Source: Zopfochytrium polystomum (lineage: Eukaryota > Chytridiomycota > Chytridiomycetes > Chytridiales > Chytridiaceae). Taken from it: DNA of 64,000 nt. Positions within the stretch are counted from its first letter, which is position 1; each line of letters opens with the position of its first letter. The stretch lies in contig JAIVFJ010000001.1 in the NCBI GenBank assembly GCA_025765615.1, positions 682,001 through 746,000 on the forward strand. Direction: 5' to 3'. Shown one piece after another: positions 37,101 to 50,677 of the stretch. The translations under genes were made by a program, and so were the position numbers. The notes under the pieces are model-generated. The model ran no database searches, was not told the DNA's origin, and saw only the letters and a program-made list of their open reading frames with translations.

Positions 37101-40100
37101 CAAAGCGGACGAAGCAGACGATGAGAAAGACGCCGCCGTTCTTCTCGATTCGGACCAATTGGCGAAACTAGAGCTGTTCCGCGAGAAGTTTTGGGGTTTT
37201 TTCTCCGGCACTAAGGAGGACAGCAGCAGTGAGAATCCCACCAGTGAAGTTAAGAAGTCTTACCACCTCGTGCCGACGAGGGTGGCGCCATCAGATTCGA
37301 TTCAGAGTATTTTCTCAGACCGAAGTATTTGCCATAACTCGTTTATCGACTGGAAAATCATTGACAAGATCGCACGCGCCGAATATGTTTCACTCTACGA
37401 TTGGACTCACTTCATCAAGCACTATCGGGAACAGAATCAAGGCGAATCCTTAGGATTTGTCAGCCACTCGATTCGACCATCTGATGTGAGCGTTGACGAC
37501 ATAAAAGTTAGCACAACGGATTTGAACGAGGAATCGGACGCCTTTGCGGACTCCTTGTTTGAGTTTCTAGACGAGGAGAAGATGATCGATACGGAATTGG
37601 AGGAGCTTACATTTGGTCAAACGGAAGAAGCCCTTGACACGGAAGTCAAGAACCATAAGCGGAAGCGTAGCGCCGAATTGGTCCCTTCTGGAAGTATCCC
37701 TGATGGGCCGCTGTCTTTTGAAGACGCGTTTGAGGCGGCTTTATCATTCAGCTGCTCTCTTTGTCCCTCAGATGGGGACCACGATGTATTGCAGGACCTT
37801 CGTGACTCTGAAATCCTTTCCGAAATGGAAAAATCTCTACAGCAACTTGTCATTGTCATGCCGCACAGCAATATGCTTTACGGTCTTCGTAACGTCAATT
37901 TTAGCCTCAACCCGTTGTCGCCGCTTCAAATTGATCGATACCCAGAGATCAAAAATTATGTGGAGTACGCCCATTTGCACCAATACGACATTACGCACCA
38001 AAAATCGCCGTTATTCGATGCATTCCACGTTAAACCCTCGCGTAACTTCCTTCGCGGATCTCGGAAAAACGATAAAAACGATAAAGTCCACACGATAGTT
38101 CAGCTTGTGCCAGACTCTGCGAAAGTTTTGCCTTTTCCCATGGAGCTCTTTCAAATTGCGACCATTCTGCCTTCGGTGATGTACCGGGTTGAGGCATTTT
38201 GCTTGATTCATGAGGTTGTGGAGGAAGCTGGCAGCCCACCAGTTTCCCTGGATGACGCTTTGGCTGCATTCACTTCGCCGTCTACGCTGGATCGCTTTAA
38301 TTACGAAAGGCTGGAAACCCTCGGCGATGCGGTTTTGAAGTTTGCGTCTTCATTAGATCTCTTTCTGAAGAAGGATAAAGCTGGGGAGGGCGAGCTCTCT
38401 TTGCGTCGTGGAGCTCTCGTGAGCAACCGTAATCTCTACAAGATCGCTGTTCGACTTGGAATTGGAAGTGCCATTTTTATATACCCATTTCACCCAAAGT
38501 TTTGGGCATTACCAGGACGTATTGTTGATTTGACGCAGACCCGGGTTATTTCGGAAAAACGACTTGCCGATGTCGTGGAGGCTTGGATTGGCGCTGTGTA
38601 TTTGAAGGGCGGACTTCCGTTCGCTTTCGACCTCTTGTGCAAGATTGGGATTGTCTCACCATCATGGAAGACATACCTAAACCATTCTGTCCAACGCCCA
38701 GGACTGGATGTCTCCCGACCTCAGGAGACTGAAATGATCGAGGTTTTAGAGCGGATGATAACCTATCGATTTATCGACGCGGATTTGGCTCAGCAAGCGC
38801 TCCGCCATTCTTCCGCCAATACGTCGCAGTCGTACGAGCGACTCGAGTTCCTTGGTGATGCACTTCTGGACTGCCTTCTGATGACCCATTTCTTCAAATC
38901 CTATCCCTCACTCCCGCCAGACCGACTCTGCGACTTGCGGCAAGCTGCCGTTAATAACGAGAGCTTTTGCCGACTCACCGTCAAATTGGGACTGCACAAA
39001 CTGCTTGTCCATTCGTCACCAGTGCTGCAAGGACAGATTGGCGCATATCTGTTGTATTTATCTCAGCATGACCTGAGCAAGCTTCACCCCACCGATACCA
39101 CTCATGAGGGACCAAAAGTGCTGGGCGATTTGTTCGAAGCTGTCGTAGGAGCCGTGTTTATTGACAGCGGTCGGAGCATTACGTCGACATGGCAGATATT
39201 TGGACCGCTTCTGCAGGGCTTTTTGGATGAGCACGTCACGCTTGATATTGTTGAGAAGAGTGTTATTCGCCAGATGCACGAATATTTCCAAAAAGCTGGC
39301 TTTGGCCCTTCCGATATCCGTTACGAGTGAAGTAGCCTGGCCTCTCCTTTTTTTCCTTTTCATTTTGTTTTGGTTCTCTCAAATTGAGACAATTTTCATT
39401 CAGGTTCACAGAGCAGATTGCACAGGACTCCATTTATACCTCCTACACAAGCTCTATTTTCCTATGTGAAGTCGAAATTTCCAAGAAGTCTGGCAACTCG
39501 AGGACGCTGGCCAAGCGCCTTGCGTGCAAGGCTGCCTTGGAGTGGATAGAGAACAATAGCGATACAATTGAGACTATGCTGGCGCAAAAGGTGGCTTTAA
39601 TGGCAGGAGCTGAAAACAGTGAGCAGGATTCGCTTGCCATATCCCTGGTAGCCACTTCGAAGGTTGCAAAGGACGAACCCGATGCGCCCTCGATGGAAAA
39701 GAAGCAGCAGTCACCGGCGACAGCACCTCAGGCCCTTGAATCGAATGGGGTGACCCCAGCGGCCGAAGCGATGAGCGGGGAACCCATGACAAGTTTGAAC
39801 CTATCGAGTTCCCCGTCTCCTGCGAAGCCTCCTCGCCCTCCTCTGTTGACAGTGAAGGAAGCTATAGCAGAATCTTGGAAAGATCCGGATGTGCCGGCTG
39901 CACTTCAGCATGTTCTGACGCGGCCGATCAGTTCGGTGGATTCATTTCTGTTGGGGTTGGCCGCTGTCGCCAAAAGAGGCCAAAAGGATGAGGCTAAGAA
40001 GGCGGAGGCAGAACGTCCCACCGAGGCAGAACAAAGCACTCAACCAAAGGGCGAAGCTACGGAGTCCACCTCCCAGCTGGCGAACCGACTGTTGCGAGAG

Positions 40101-40208
40101 CTTCAAGCGATACACGACAAAGAGCGGGCGGAGCTGCTCGCTTTTCAGGCGCAGCAGTTGGAGCAATTTTTGCAGGGGTTGGGTGGAAATGGTGGAATGC
40201 AGTACTGA
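34122..40208 (+). CDS. Dicer-like ribonuclease
   Basis: Five exons in phase: 34122-34561, 34659-35515, 35570-35921, 35982-39326 and 39404-40208; 1,932 residues. Order of parts: helicase with Walker A (LDTGSGKTLVSILLI) and DECHH box; second RecA lobe ending QSRGRARDLLGA; dimerisation and platform regions; a PAZ-like segment (YAHLHQYDITHQKSPLFDAF); and RNase IIIa (ERLETLGDAVLKF, LADVVEAWIGAVY). RNase IIIb (ERLEFLGDALLDC, KVLGDLFEAVVGAVF) is followed by a dsRNA-binding domain (KKSGNSRTLAKRLACKAALE) and a charged coiled tail. All acidic catalytic residues of both RNase III domains are present, so it should cut dsRNA into siRNAs. The third exon is preceded by a stopless 54-nt intron. Confidence 0.95.
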
Positions 40209-40306
40209 TACATGATACTGACACATCCAAAGAAATAAACACAACAGGTGTGAACTTGTCAGGTTTGTCGAAGAGTGCCTTACAAGAAAAAAAGAAAGAA
40301 AGAAGC

Positions 40307-43203
40307 ATGAAGTTGAACTTCCAGGTAAGGCGTTACCCATTCGAGGGGTCCCAACTCACGAACGACCCCCGCCATGTAGTTCTCCAATCTTTGTGGGACG
40401 GTCTATCACAAAGGGAACCTTCTCTTCACTCCAGATGGCAACTGTGTCATCAGTCCCGTTGGCAATCGACTCTCCGTGTTCGACCTCGTGAAGTAAGTCA
40501 GCCGTACCAACTATCCCTTGTTTTGCTAAGAAGTCAACTTTAGCGACAAAAGCTATACCATGCGCATCGAATGCAGGAAGAACATCGCGCGGATAGCGCT
40601 GTCGCCTTCAGGGTTATTGCTTTTCCTCATCGACGAAGACGGTCGCGGGCTGCTCGTCAACTTTCACCGCCAGGCGATCATCCACCGCCAAAACTTCAAA
40701 GAGCCCGTCCGCGACATCCAGTTCAGCCCGAACGGTGCGTTCATCGCGATCACGCACGGCAAACACGTCCAGCTGTGGAGGCTTCCAACGGACTTTACCA
40801 CGCTCTCCCCCTTTGTCCTGCACCGCGAACTCGCCGGACCGTACGACGACATCTTGACGATTCGGTGGTCGCCGGACTCGCTGTACCTGCTGGCGGGATG
40901 CAAAGACCTGACGTGCCGCATCTTTTCGACCGACCCCATCGAAGGGTTTGAACCGGCGCATCTGACCGGTCACCGGGAGCCGGTCATTGGCGCGTGGTTC
41001 ACGGGCGATATGAAGAAGATTATCACCGTCGCTCGAGACCAAGCCGTTTACATATGGACACGGAAGATGGGTAAGCTAATGCCCGTGGATCACGACGAAG
41101 AGGGGTCCGGAGAGGTGGCCGAGGAGGCCTCACCGAAGAAGAAGAAAGTGAGGAGAGGACTTCCGGCTCGGATAGCGCAGAAACGGCAGTGGACGATTGA
41201 GAACAAGCTGTTCTTCAGACAACGGCATGCAAAAGTTGTTTCGATCGATTATCACCCGACGCGAGATTTGCTAGGTGGCTGGGTTCTCCTCTGGAGTCTT
41301 CGGGATCTGGGAGCTTCCGGATTTCACGAACGTCCACACGCTAAGGTACGTGCTGTCGCTGTCGCCCTGCTGTGCCGGACTACATTAACTCACCGAAATC
41401 AAACACAGTATTTCTCAAAAGCGAATCGACACCGTCTCAATCAGCCCCTCCGGAGAGTGGCTTGCATTTGGTAGCTCGAAGCTGGGGCAGCTTCTCGTTT
41501 GGGAATGGCAGTCGGAGTCGTACATTCTGAAGCAACAAGGACATCAATACGAAATGTCCTGTTTGTGTTACTCGCAAGACGGCCAGTATGTTGTCACCGG
41601 AGGAGACGATGGCAAGGTCAAACTATGGAACACGCAGACAGGCTATTGCTTCGTAACCTTCACTGAGCACACATCCAGCATTCAGGCAGTCGAATTCTCA
41701 AAAAGGGGTCAGATTGTCTTCTCTGCGTCGCTGGACGGGACCATTCGCGCCTTCGACATGATTCGGTACAGGAACTTCAAAACTTTCACGACCCCGTCCG
41801 CCGTTCAATTCGGCTCGCTGGCCGTAGACCCCAGTGGAGAGATTGTTTGCGCCGGAAGCGTGGACACTTTTGAGGTATTCGTGTGGTCCGTTCAGACGGG
41901 AAAGCTGCTCGACATTTTGGCGGGGCACACTGGCCCTGTGAGCTCGATGATCTTTTCTCCGACCGAAGGCCGCCTTGTTTCGGGCTCTTGGGACAGATCG
42001 GTTCGGTCGTGGGACGTTTACGGACGTTCTTTGAACACAGAGACGCTGGTGCATGGAACAGAAGTTCTCGCGTTAGCGTACAGGCCGGACGGCCGAGAAG
42101 TCGCGGCGGCGACGCTTGACGGTCAAATCACTTTCTGGGACATCGAGTTTGGCCGTCAAGTCGGTATCATCGACGGTCGTTACGATATTTCGGGCGGACG
42201 AAAAAGCACCGACAGAGTCACCGCGGCCAACGCGTCATCCAGCAAGCACTTCACGTCACTCTGCTACACGGTCGACGGATCCAGCATTATCGCCGGAGGC
42301 AATTCCAAGTACGTTTGTATATACGACATCAAAAGCCGACTTTTGGTGAAAAAGTTTCAAATATCGCACAACCTTTCTCTCGACGGAATGCACGAAAAGC
42401 TCAACTCGAAAAACATGACTGAAGCTGGACCGAAAGACCTGATTGACACAACGGCTGATCTTAGTGATCCCGAGGACCGGCTAGATACTCATCTCCCGGG
42501 TGCTCAGAGGGGCGACAAAAGTCTGCGGGTCCAGCAGCGGCCCGAAATCCGGACAAAAGGCGTCAGATTTTCACCGACGGCAACAACATGGGCCGCTGCT
42601 TCGACAGAGGGTTTGCTACTTTACTCTCTCGATGACAGTATCATGTTCGACCCATACGACTTGGAAATCGACATCACACCCGAATCGATAATGGAGGTCT
42701 TGGAAGACAGGGACTTCACCCGAGCGCTCGTCATGTCTTTCCGCCTGGGCGAGAACTATGTCATGGATAACGTGTACGATTCAATTCCTCCCGCTTCGAT
42801 AGTTTCCGTCGCCAAAAACATCCCCGTCAAGTACCTCAACAAGCTGCTCGTGCTAATTGCAAGAAAGATCGAGTCGAGCCCCCGTATTCAATTCAACCTT
42901 CAGTGGTCAGCAGCAGTACTTCGGTTTCACGGATCTTATTTGAAGGACCGGAATCAAATCCACGCAAGTGCCTTACGTGCAGTATTCAAGGCCACCGAAA
43001 ATGTGTATTCCGTCTTGGGCAAAGTGTATGCACAACCGATTTCGAAAATACCGTCTTTGCTAATTATTGCTTGCGGCACATTCAGGTCTTCGAGTAATAT
43101 AAACACTCTCAAGTATCTGAAATGCCAGATGGAGATGAAGCAAGAGCGGAAATTGGCCGGCGCAGTAGACGCGGCCGATGTTCGCATGGAGGACATCGTC
43201 TGA
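40307..43203 (+). CDS. PWP2: PWP2/UTP1, U3 snoRNP WD-repeat protein
   Basis: Exons are 40307-40324, 40380-40492, 40544-41345 and 41409-43203; the first codes only MKLNFQ. Two seven-bladed WD propellers are visible (HGKHVQLWRLP, GGDDGKVKLWNTQTGYCF, SGSWDRSVRSWDVYGRS). The C-terminal Utp12-type helical domain follows (EDRDFTRALVMSFRLGENYV). PWP2 nucleates the UTP-B complex of the small-subunit processome in the nucleolus. At 41274 one extra G breaks the frame; shifted, it reads GFSSGVFGIWELPDF as expected for the family. Without that base the protein is 908 residues, normal length. An indel in the sequence is far more likely than loss of an essential gene. Confidence 0.95.
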
Positions 43204-43245
43204 TTTTTTTCGATTTTCTTAATAAATGTGCATGTCGGAGTTCAA

Positions 43246-46200
43246 ATGTTGTTCCTTGTCACGTTGAAGGAGACAGCGGCGGTCTTCGCGTTGGCATTAT
43301 CGTTTCTCGGTGGTGCCACTGCACAAGTACCGTTGACGTTCTCCACAGCGACGATCGATTTCACTACCTATCCGGTTGCGAATCTTGCCGTCTACAATCG
43401 GATCGCTTCGTCAAAAGGGATCTTCGTTGGCGATGGTAAGAATCTGTGGTCGCTTCGCACGAGTTCGCTTTGAACGACATTCACTCCCTCTTAGCTGTTG
43501 CTTTTGATGCGAGCGGAACCGTGCTACCAGCCGGAACACAAAGCGCTTTCTACCTTTTCGACTTTGGAGACGGCACCACCCCGGTCGTGCAAAACTCTGC
43601 GGGACGGCCACCGATCGTGACCCACGTGTACGGCACTCCCGGAGTTTACCGCCCAAGCCTGAGGGTCAGCAACGCCGCGTTTTCGAGCACGACAGCGCTA
43701 GGCGGAAAGTGGTTTTACAGCACAACCGCGTCGGGACTCCCTCCGTCGGCGAGCTCGGTTTTCGTGGAGGTACTTCCGGCGGAAGGTATTTTGCTGCAAT
43801 TTGTTCGATTCAAGGAGGAGACGTTAGTTTTACTTACGAACGCATTCCAGGATCGTGCTACGCCTACTCGCTATCCGTGGACTGGAGGTTTGCAGATCTC
43901 TCGGCAGACGTTGCCAATACGACTTCGTTTGCGCTCTTTAAGGCCGCGGTGGTGGACAGTGCCTGGCCAAAGGACATTACTAGATCGCAGTATGCAACGA
44001 AGGCGTTCCAAACCCTGGGAGGTGCTCCAACGGGCGTGCTCAGCAATGGCTTCCCACACGTACCCTTCGTCTTTCAGCTGGGACTCACAGGTGAGTAGTT
44101 ATTGTTACGGTGCTGGTTGAAATCATACTTCTACAACGCACACTCCGCAGAATGTCATTTGGACTTGGGCAGTTCCCGGCGCCCTTCTCAACTCTTCTAC
44201 TGCTTCCGTCCTGACAATCAACCCATCGCTCTCCTCTGTTCAGTCTTGCGTAATCCGTGAGGGCAAATTCAATGTGTCGCCTCCCCGGTTTGATAGCGCA
44301 GCACTCGGGGTGTCCATGAATCAGAAGATGGTAAGGTTGAATCTAGAGCGAGAAAACGTTAGTCTCAGGTGAATTTTGATTTAGAGCGACGGATCATTTG
44401 CCGGAGCAGCAATCAGAACGAAAGGATACTCTCCAGCGTACGTTCGATTGAACCAGGACGTTTGCTCTGCACAAAACAGTATTATTGCGTTCGGGAGCTC
44501 GAGCGCTAGCGACTCACTGGGCGGTCTTGTCGCTGTTTCTACCGACGGGTTTGAGCAGTCGTTCGATCTGAGGGACTTAACTCAAGACTCGGCGGGTGGG
44601 CGATCGAGCAATCAGACGTTGTGCTTTGACTCGGCCGCTTCGGCTTGCTCTCAACTCAAAGTGATGGAAGCAATCCCTTTCAACAATTTGACCAGTCTTC
44701 CTCACCAATCTGGGCATATTCTACGCACCGCTTCCGCAAGGCCCGTCGAGCGCCGTTGTGACGCCCCTCGGGCGATTTGCGCGGGCGTACACGGGGCAGT
44801 CTCAATTCGACAGCGCTGGTACTATTTCAACGCTTACATCTTGGATGCGAGCGTCTGTGGACTGCCTTGACCCCTCGGAGAGCTTCGTCTACGTCGGTTT
44901 CGACACTATGGGATCCGGTTTGACGAGCAACCTGATTTTTACGACGCCAAAGGGAACCTCTGGTGCTTGGTCGTCGCCGCTGTCGCCCAACAGCTTTGGT
45001 CTCGACAAGACGTACATGTTCCTAGCGTCGGTTCGCCACACGCCGTCCTCAACGCACTTGTTTCTTTTTGGCCAAGTGCAAACTGGATGCGGATCGGCAA
45101 CTTGCGGGAAAAGCGCGGCGGTCGGCCGGCTCAACTCCCTGACGGGCGTCTACTCAATGTCCTTCACCTTCCCTCCAAGCTTCCTCGCCGTTGGAATGGA
45201 GCTGCACGGAAACGGGTTTGATCTGTACGCGTTCGGAACGGAACTGTGGCACTCTGTCGACGGAGGCGGGACCTGGCTTCGCGTTCACTCGCTTCCGCAG
45301 ACCGCAGGGACGCTCTTGTTCGCGCGATTTCGCTCGGCGCGCCAGGGCGAGCTTTTTTCTCTGCTGGCGAGCGATTACTCGGTCTTTTTTGGCGACACGT
45401 CGTCCCGCGCCCTTGGGTCTGGATCGACGGTCCGCCACGGAACAAATGGCCTCATCGACCTGTACTCCGACACGTTCGGCGTCCCGTCCGTCTTGGAGTT
45501 TGATTACACAACGAGTTATCCCGCGGCGGGGAGCTATCCCATGGGGTTTCTTAAACTGCCAAACGGCGCCATCCGAGACGCCGACGATCCGTTCATTCGC
45601 AAGTACCCCATACCCGTTCGGTCCGTAGCTTCAACGACCGATTTCGCCATTCCGGCCGCACTTGTCCCCGTTTACACCGGCCCGAAAAGCCTCCAGCTGT
45701 TTGCCTATTCGTCTGACAACAGCGCACGGTTCTCGCCGGTCCACACGGGCCTCGTCGTGAAACAGAGAGACGGCGGGCAGGTTCTGATCACGTCCATCAG
45801 CGCGTCCGGCTACGTTGCAAACGGAATTATTCGCGCTCCTTTGGTCGGGGCGACGTCCACGGTCAGCCCCGCGCTCCAATTTGATCTAAACTTCCAGGGC
45901 GTTTCTGCCCTCACTGATTTGTCGAACGGAGACATTGTCGAGCCGGTCGCCACGTCGTCCACCGTCACTCTCAGTTTGACGTCCGCGAACGCGCCCACGG
46001 GTGGATGGCGGCAGTCCGACGTTGGGAAGACCGTGGTTGCCAACCTAGGCTCCTTTGTGATAGCGCAAATAACGAGCTCGACAGCGGCGGTGGCTGTGAT
46101 GGTTAGAGCCCCGACGAGCATCTCTGTTGTTAGCACAGGGAGCTGGGCCATCTACGACTTTCGCTCGTTTATTGAGTCTGCGCTGAGCACATCGCAGACG

Positions 46201-47545
46201 GTGACAATTGGGAGCATCTCGGCGAAGCAGGCCGTAGTGACGATAAGCAACGGGGAAATGACATTTGATGACAGCGGTGAGAGCCTCGCCCCTCCCCCCT
46301 TTTGGTTTAAACAACCATTCTTATCACCGTGATTTGTCCCAGCCGTTGGCCTGTATCTTGCTGTTTCGGATAACTGGGGCGTGGTTTTGGACGTTTTGAC
46401 AACTACGACCGTGAAAGTGGGCTTCTTCCTCACTCCCACCGCTACGACTTACGCCGCGGGCTCATGGAGCTTGTTCGATGCCTCGCCGGGCCAAATCGCG
46501 ACGACTTTCCCGGGGCTAAAGTATAGGGTGAGTGATTCTCCACACCAAGAGGTGATTCAGTTCGGACTATCAAGTGTTTCGGCAATGTAAATTTTCTTTG
46601 TGCCGCCGCTTCCAAACATCCAGACGAGGCCGTGGAACCTGACTCTTGACGCGTGCCCATGGAGCACAGCCGAGCACACCGACGCCATCCAAGAATCCGT
46701 CCATTACCTGGACTTTGCCTCCAGCCTGAGCATGCAATCCGTGGTTCGAACAAACGTCGACGCGGCCCTCCAAGTCCAGCAGTTTGTCAGGTTCACCGCA
46801 ATGTCGAGCAACCCGACCGGCAACAGCTACTCGTTCTTACAGTCCAGCTGGCCCGGGGGCACCTTGGCGTCGTCGCTGCTTAATGTCCAGGATACGGGAT
46901 CGACGGTATGATAAAGAAACCTGTTTGCGCTACGTCCCCTTATTTTATTCAAAAAATGACAATAAATCTCGCAGTCGAGGTCGGTGGTGTCTGTGAGACC
47001 GCAAGCAAGCACGTTGCTGTGTTCGCGCGGAACGGAGACGTTCACGATCGTCAACGGCTGCCCGCCGACGCGGTTCATTCGGCTCGCCACAGACTACACG
47101 CCCGACGAGTTTTTGCATGGAAACTTGGTGTTCCTCGGGGATCTGCCTCGAGTCCAGTTCTTGCCGGTAAGCGAGTTTTCCTTTTCCATTTTTTTTTCAA
47201 GGCGCAAACGCCAACACAACCAATCTTTCGTCGACGCAAAACAAAAACCTTAGTTCAATTACCGCCCGCCCTCCCAGTACGGCGTATCCGTCCCAACAAC
47301 CGACAACATGTACAACGCGAACCCGGCGGCACCGCGGTACAACGACAGGTTCTCGGCCGCGAAGCAGACCGGCACGTACAAGAAATGCGCGGGAAAGGCA
47401 ACCCGCGAAGATTGCCACTGCACTGACGCCGACCGCGCGTCCATGCTCGTTGCAAAGTCGGACTGCATCGATGCGGTGGGTTCGCCTCCCACGGCTTTGT
47501 TATTTCTCTTTGGGAGAAGACGGCAAGCTGACTAAAAACCAAAAC

Positions 47546-47588
<43 letters not shown>

Positions 47589-48267
47589 AAATCCAGGTCG
47601 AAAAAGTCATCTACGACGACCCGTACGTCCCACAGGTCAACGTGTACGAATTCGGCCGCGACCCGGCTCTGTATATGCGTCCGTACCGCCTCGTCGAGTT
47701 GAACAATCGCACAGACTACTGTCTTTCTGGTGAGGGTGGGGAGTTGGTATCGGTTGCTTTTCCACACAAGGAACGCTGAACGTCAGCTTCCGTTTCACTT
47801 TATTTTATTTTATTTTGCCTCACTCTCTCAAAATAAGCGGGCGGTGGCACTTGCGGCAACACGACCGTCCTGTCCGCCGCTATCATGGATCCGACAAAGA
47901 ACGACAAGGTGTACTGGAAGGTGTGTGTTGCGCGGACCAAAGCGAGGCTTTAATGGGGGGCCAGTGTTTTTTAACACAACTTTCGTAGGGTTCCGAGCTG
48001 TACCACTTTCGCGTTATTGTGGCGGGACAGGAGTACTGCGCGCTTTCGACCGAGTTTGCGGTTCGTTGAATTGAAGCCTTTTTGTAATGCTCGCTGTTTG
48101 TGGCGCGGTTGATCGAGCGCTCCTTGTATTTGCAGGTCTTTGTTATTTTGGAGCCACCGAGGACATCGATTGTGATTACAGCCATGAGCGCAGCCGCCGT
48201 GGGGTTTGCCATCTTCCTGCTTCTGGCCTACTTGCTCTACTATTACAAGCAGGCGTCGGTTTGGTGA
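43246..48267 (+). CDS. CatSper auxiliary subunit, delta/epsilon-like
   Basis: Thirteen exons from ATG 43246 to TGA 48265-48267, about 1,370 residues. A signal peptide (MLFLVTLKETAAVFALALSF) precedes a PKD-like domain (YLFDFGDG), a long beta-propeller-like ectodomain, a Cys-rich part and one C-terminal transmembrane helix with a short tail. The CatSper hallmark region is NYRPPSQYGVSVPTTDNMYN, then TGTYKKCAGKATREDCHCTD; the membrane-proximal strand block is ELYHFRVIVAGQEYCALSTE. In animals these subunits roof the CatSper Ca2+ channel of sperm flagella. Frame breaks: one extra C at 44700, and a phase mismatch between exons 43818-44090 and 44151-44330. The orthology call between delta and epsilon is uncertain. 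Confidence 0.82.
47547..47585 (+). repeat. 39-nt poly(A) run inside an intron
   Basis: An uninterrupted A run near the acceptor of the intron at 47476-47596 of the CatSper-like gene. It is prone to length error in sequencing. Confidence 0.9.
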
Positions 48268-48391
48268 CGCCACCTCCAAAGATATTCAAAAATACGGGCT
48301 CGTTCTACCATTCTACTTGTTTGTTTAGTTTATAGCGAATATGCATTGTTCGCGCGGAACATAATGTACGAAGGAACACAAGATGCCGCAA

Positions 48392-49952
<1,561 letters not shown>

Positions 49953-50255
49953 TGCTGGTGGGTGGTCTGGTGCGTGGCGGTGTGTGGGGGGAAGAAGGCT
50001 TTCGAGTTTTTATCACTGATGCGATTGACGATTGATTGATCGTCGTCCAGTCGTCCAACAAACAGGTTCTGTCTGCCTCTCTCTCTCTCTCTCTCCCAAT
50101 CTCTGTCTCTCTTGTTTTTTTTCTTTTTTTTTTTTTTTTTTTCCCTTGGAGTCATGCAATGACGTCATCGACCACCCGCTCAAAGCCGTGGCCGCACAGC
50201 TGAGCGAGTGATTCAGCCTGCACCGCGGCCTCCGCCGCCATTCGTTTCGCGCGCG

Positions 50256-50309
<54 letters not shown>

Positions 50310-50677
50310 CTCAACAATCAAGCGCACGCAGAGCAAGCGGCGAAGCAAACAAACAAGCGCGAAGAAACAAACAAACACACGCGCCAGAAGCATGTTGTAT
50401 AACCGACCTGACAACCAAACCAAACTGACCGAGGTTGGTTGGTTGCCCGCCCACAGCAAAAAAAAAACAAAAAATGTTTTGTTGGCCAGTTTTTCTTTTT
50501 GAGACAGGAAACACACACGAAGCGGGGGGCCAAAGGCGGGGGAAGAACACACACAAAGGAAGCGAACGGAAAAAAAGGTAAAGAAAAAAAAGGTGAACGG
50601 GCGGAGCAAGGTCTACAGGAATCGAAAAGAAAAGAAAAAAAAAAAAAAAAAAAGGACTGCTGGACAATCCATCACTT
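49953..50677. other. DAHP synthase upstream region with microsatellites
   Basis: Contains CT-rich tracts at about 50074-50112 and 50258-50306, a T run at about 50120-50142 and A-rich sequence to 50653. No gene recognised. Confidence 0.6.
50160..50167. promoter_or_regulatory. CRE-like palindrome TGACGTCA
   Basis: A perfect TGACGTCA 208 nt upstream of the DAHP synthase ATG. Amino-acid biosynthetic genes in fungi are classic targets of GCN4/ATF-type bZIP factors, although GCN4 itself prefers TGACTCA. Inference from sequence. Confidence 0.4.

Noticed and set aside
41271..41277. Programmed +1 frameshifting in PWP2
   Set aside because: The site is not a known heptamer, PWP2 is not known to use recoding, and several unrelated genes in the window have similar one-base breaks at dissimilar sites; an assembly indel is simpler.
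50258..50306. CRISPR-like or tandem array
   Set aside because: It is a simple CT microsatellite, one of several, with no repeat-spacer structure.
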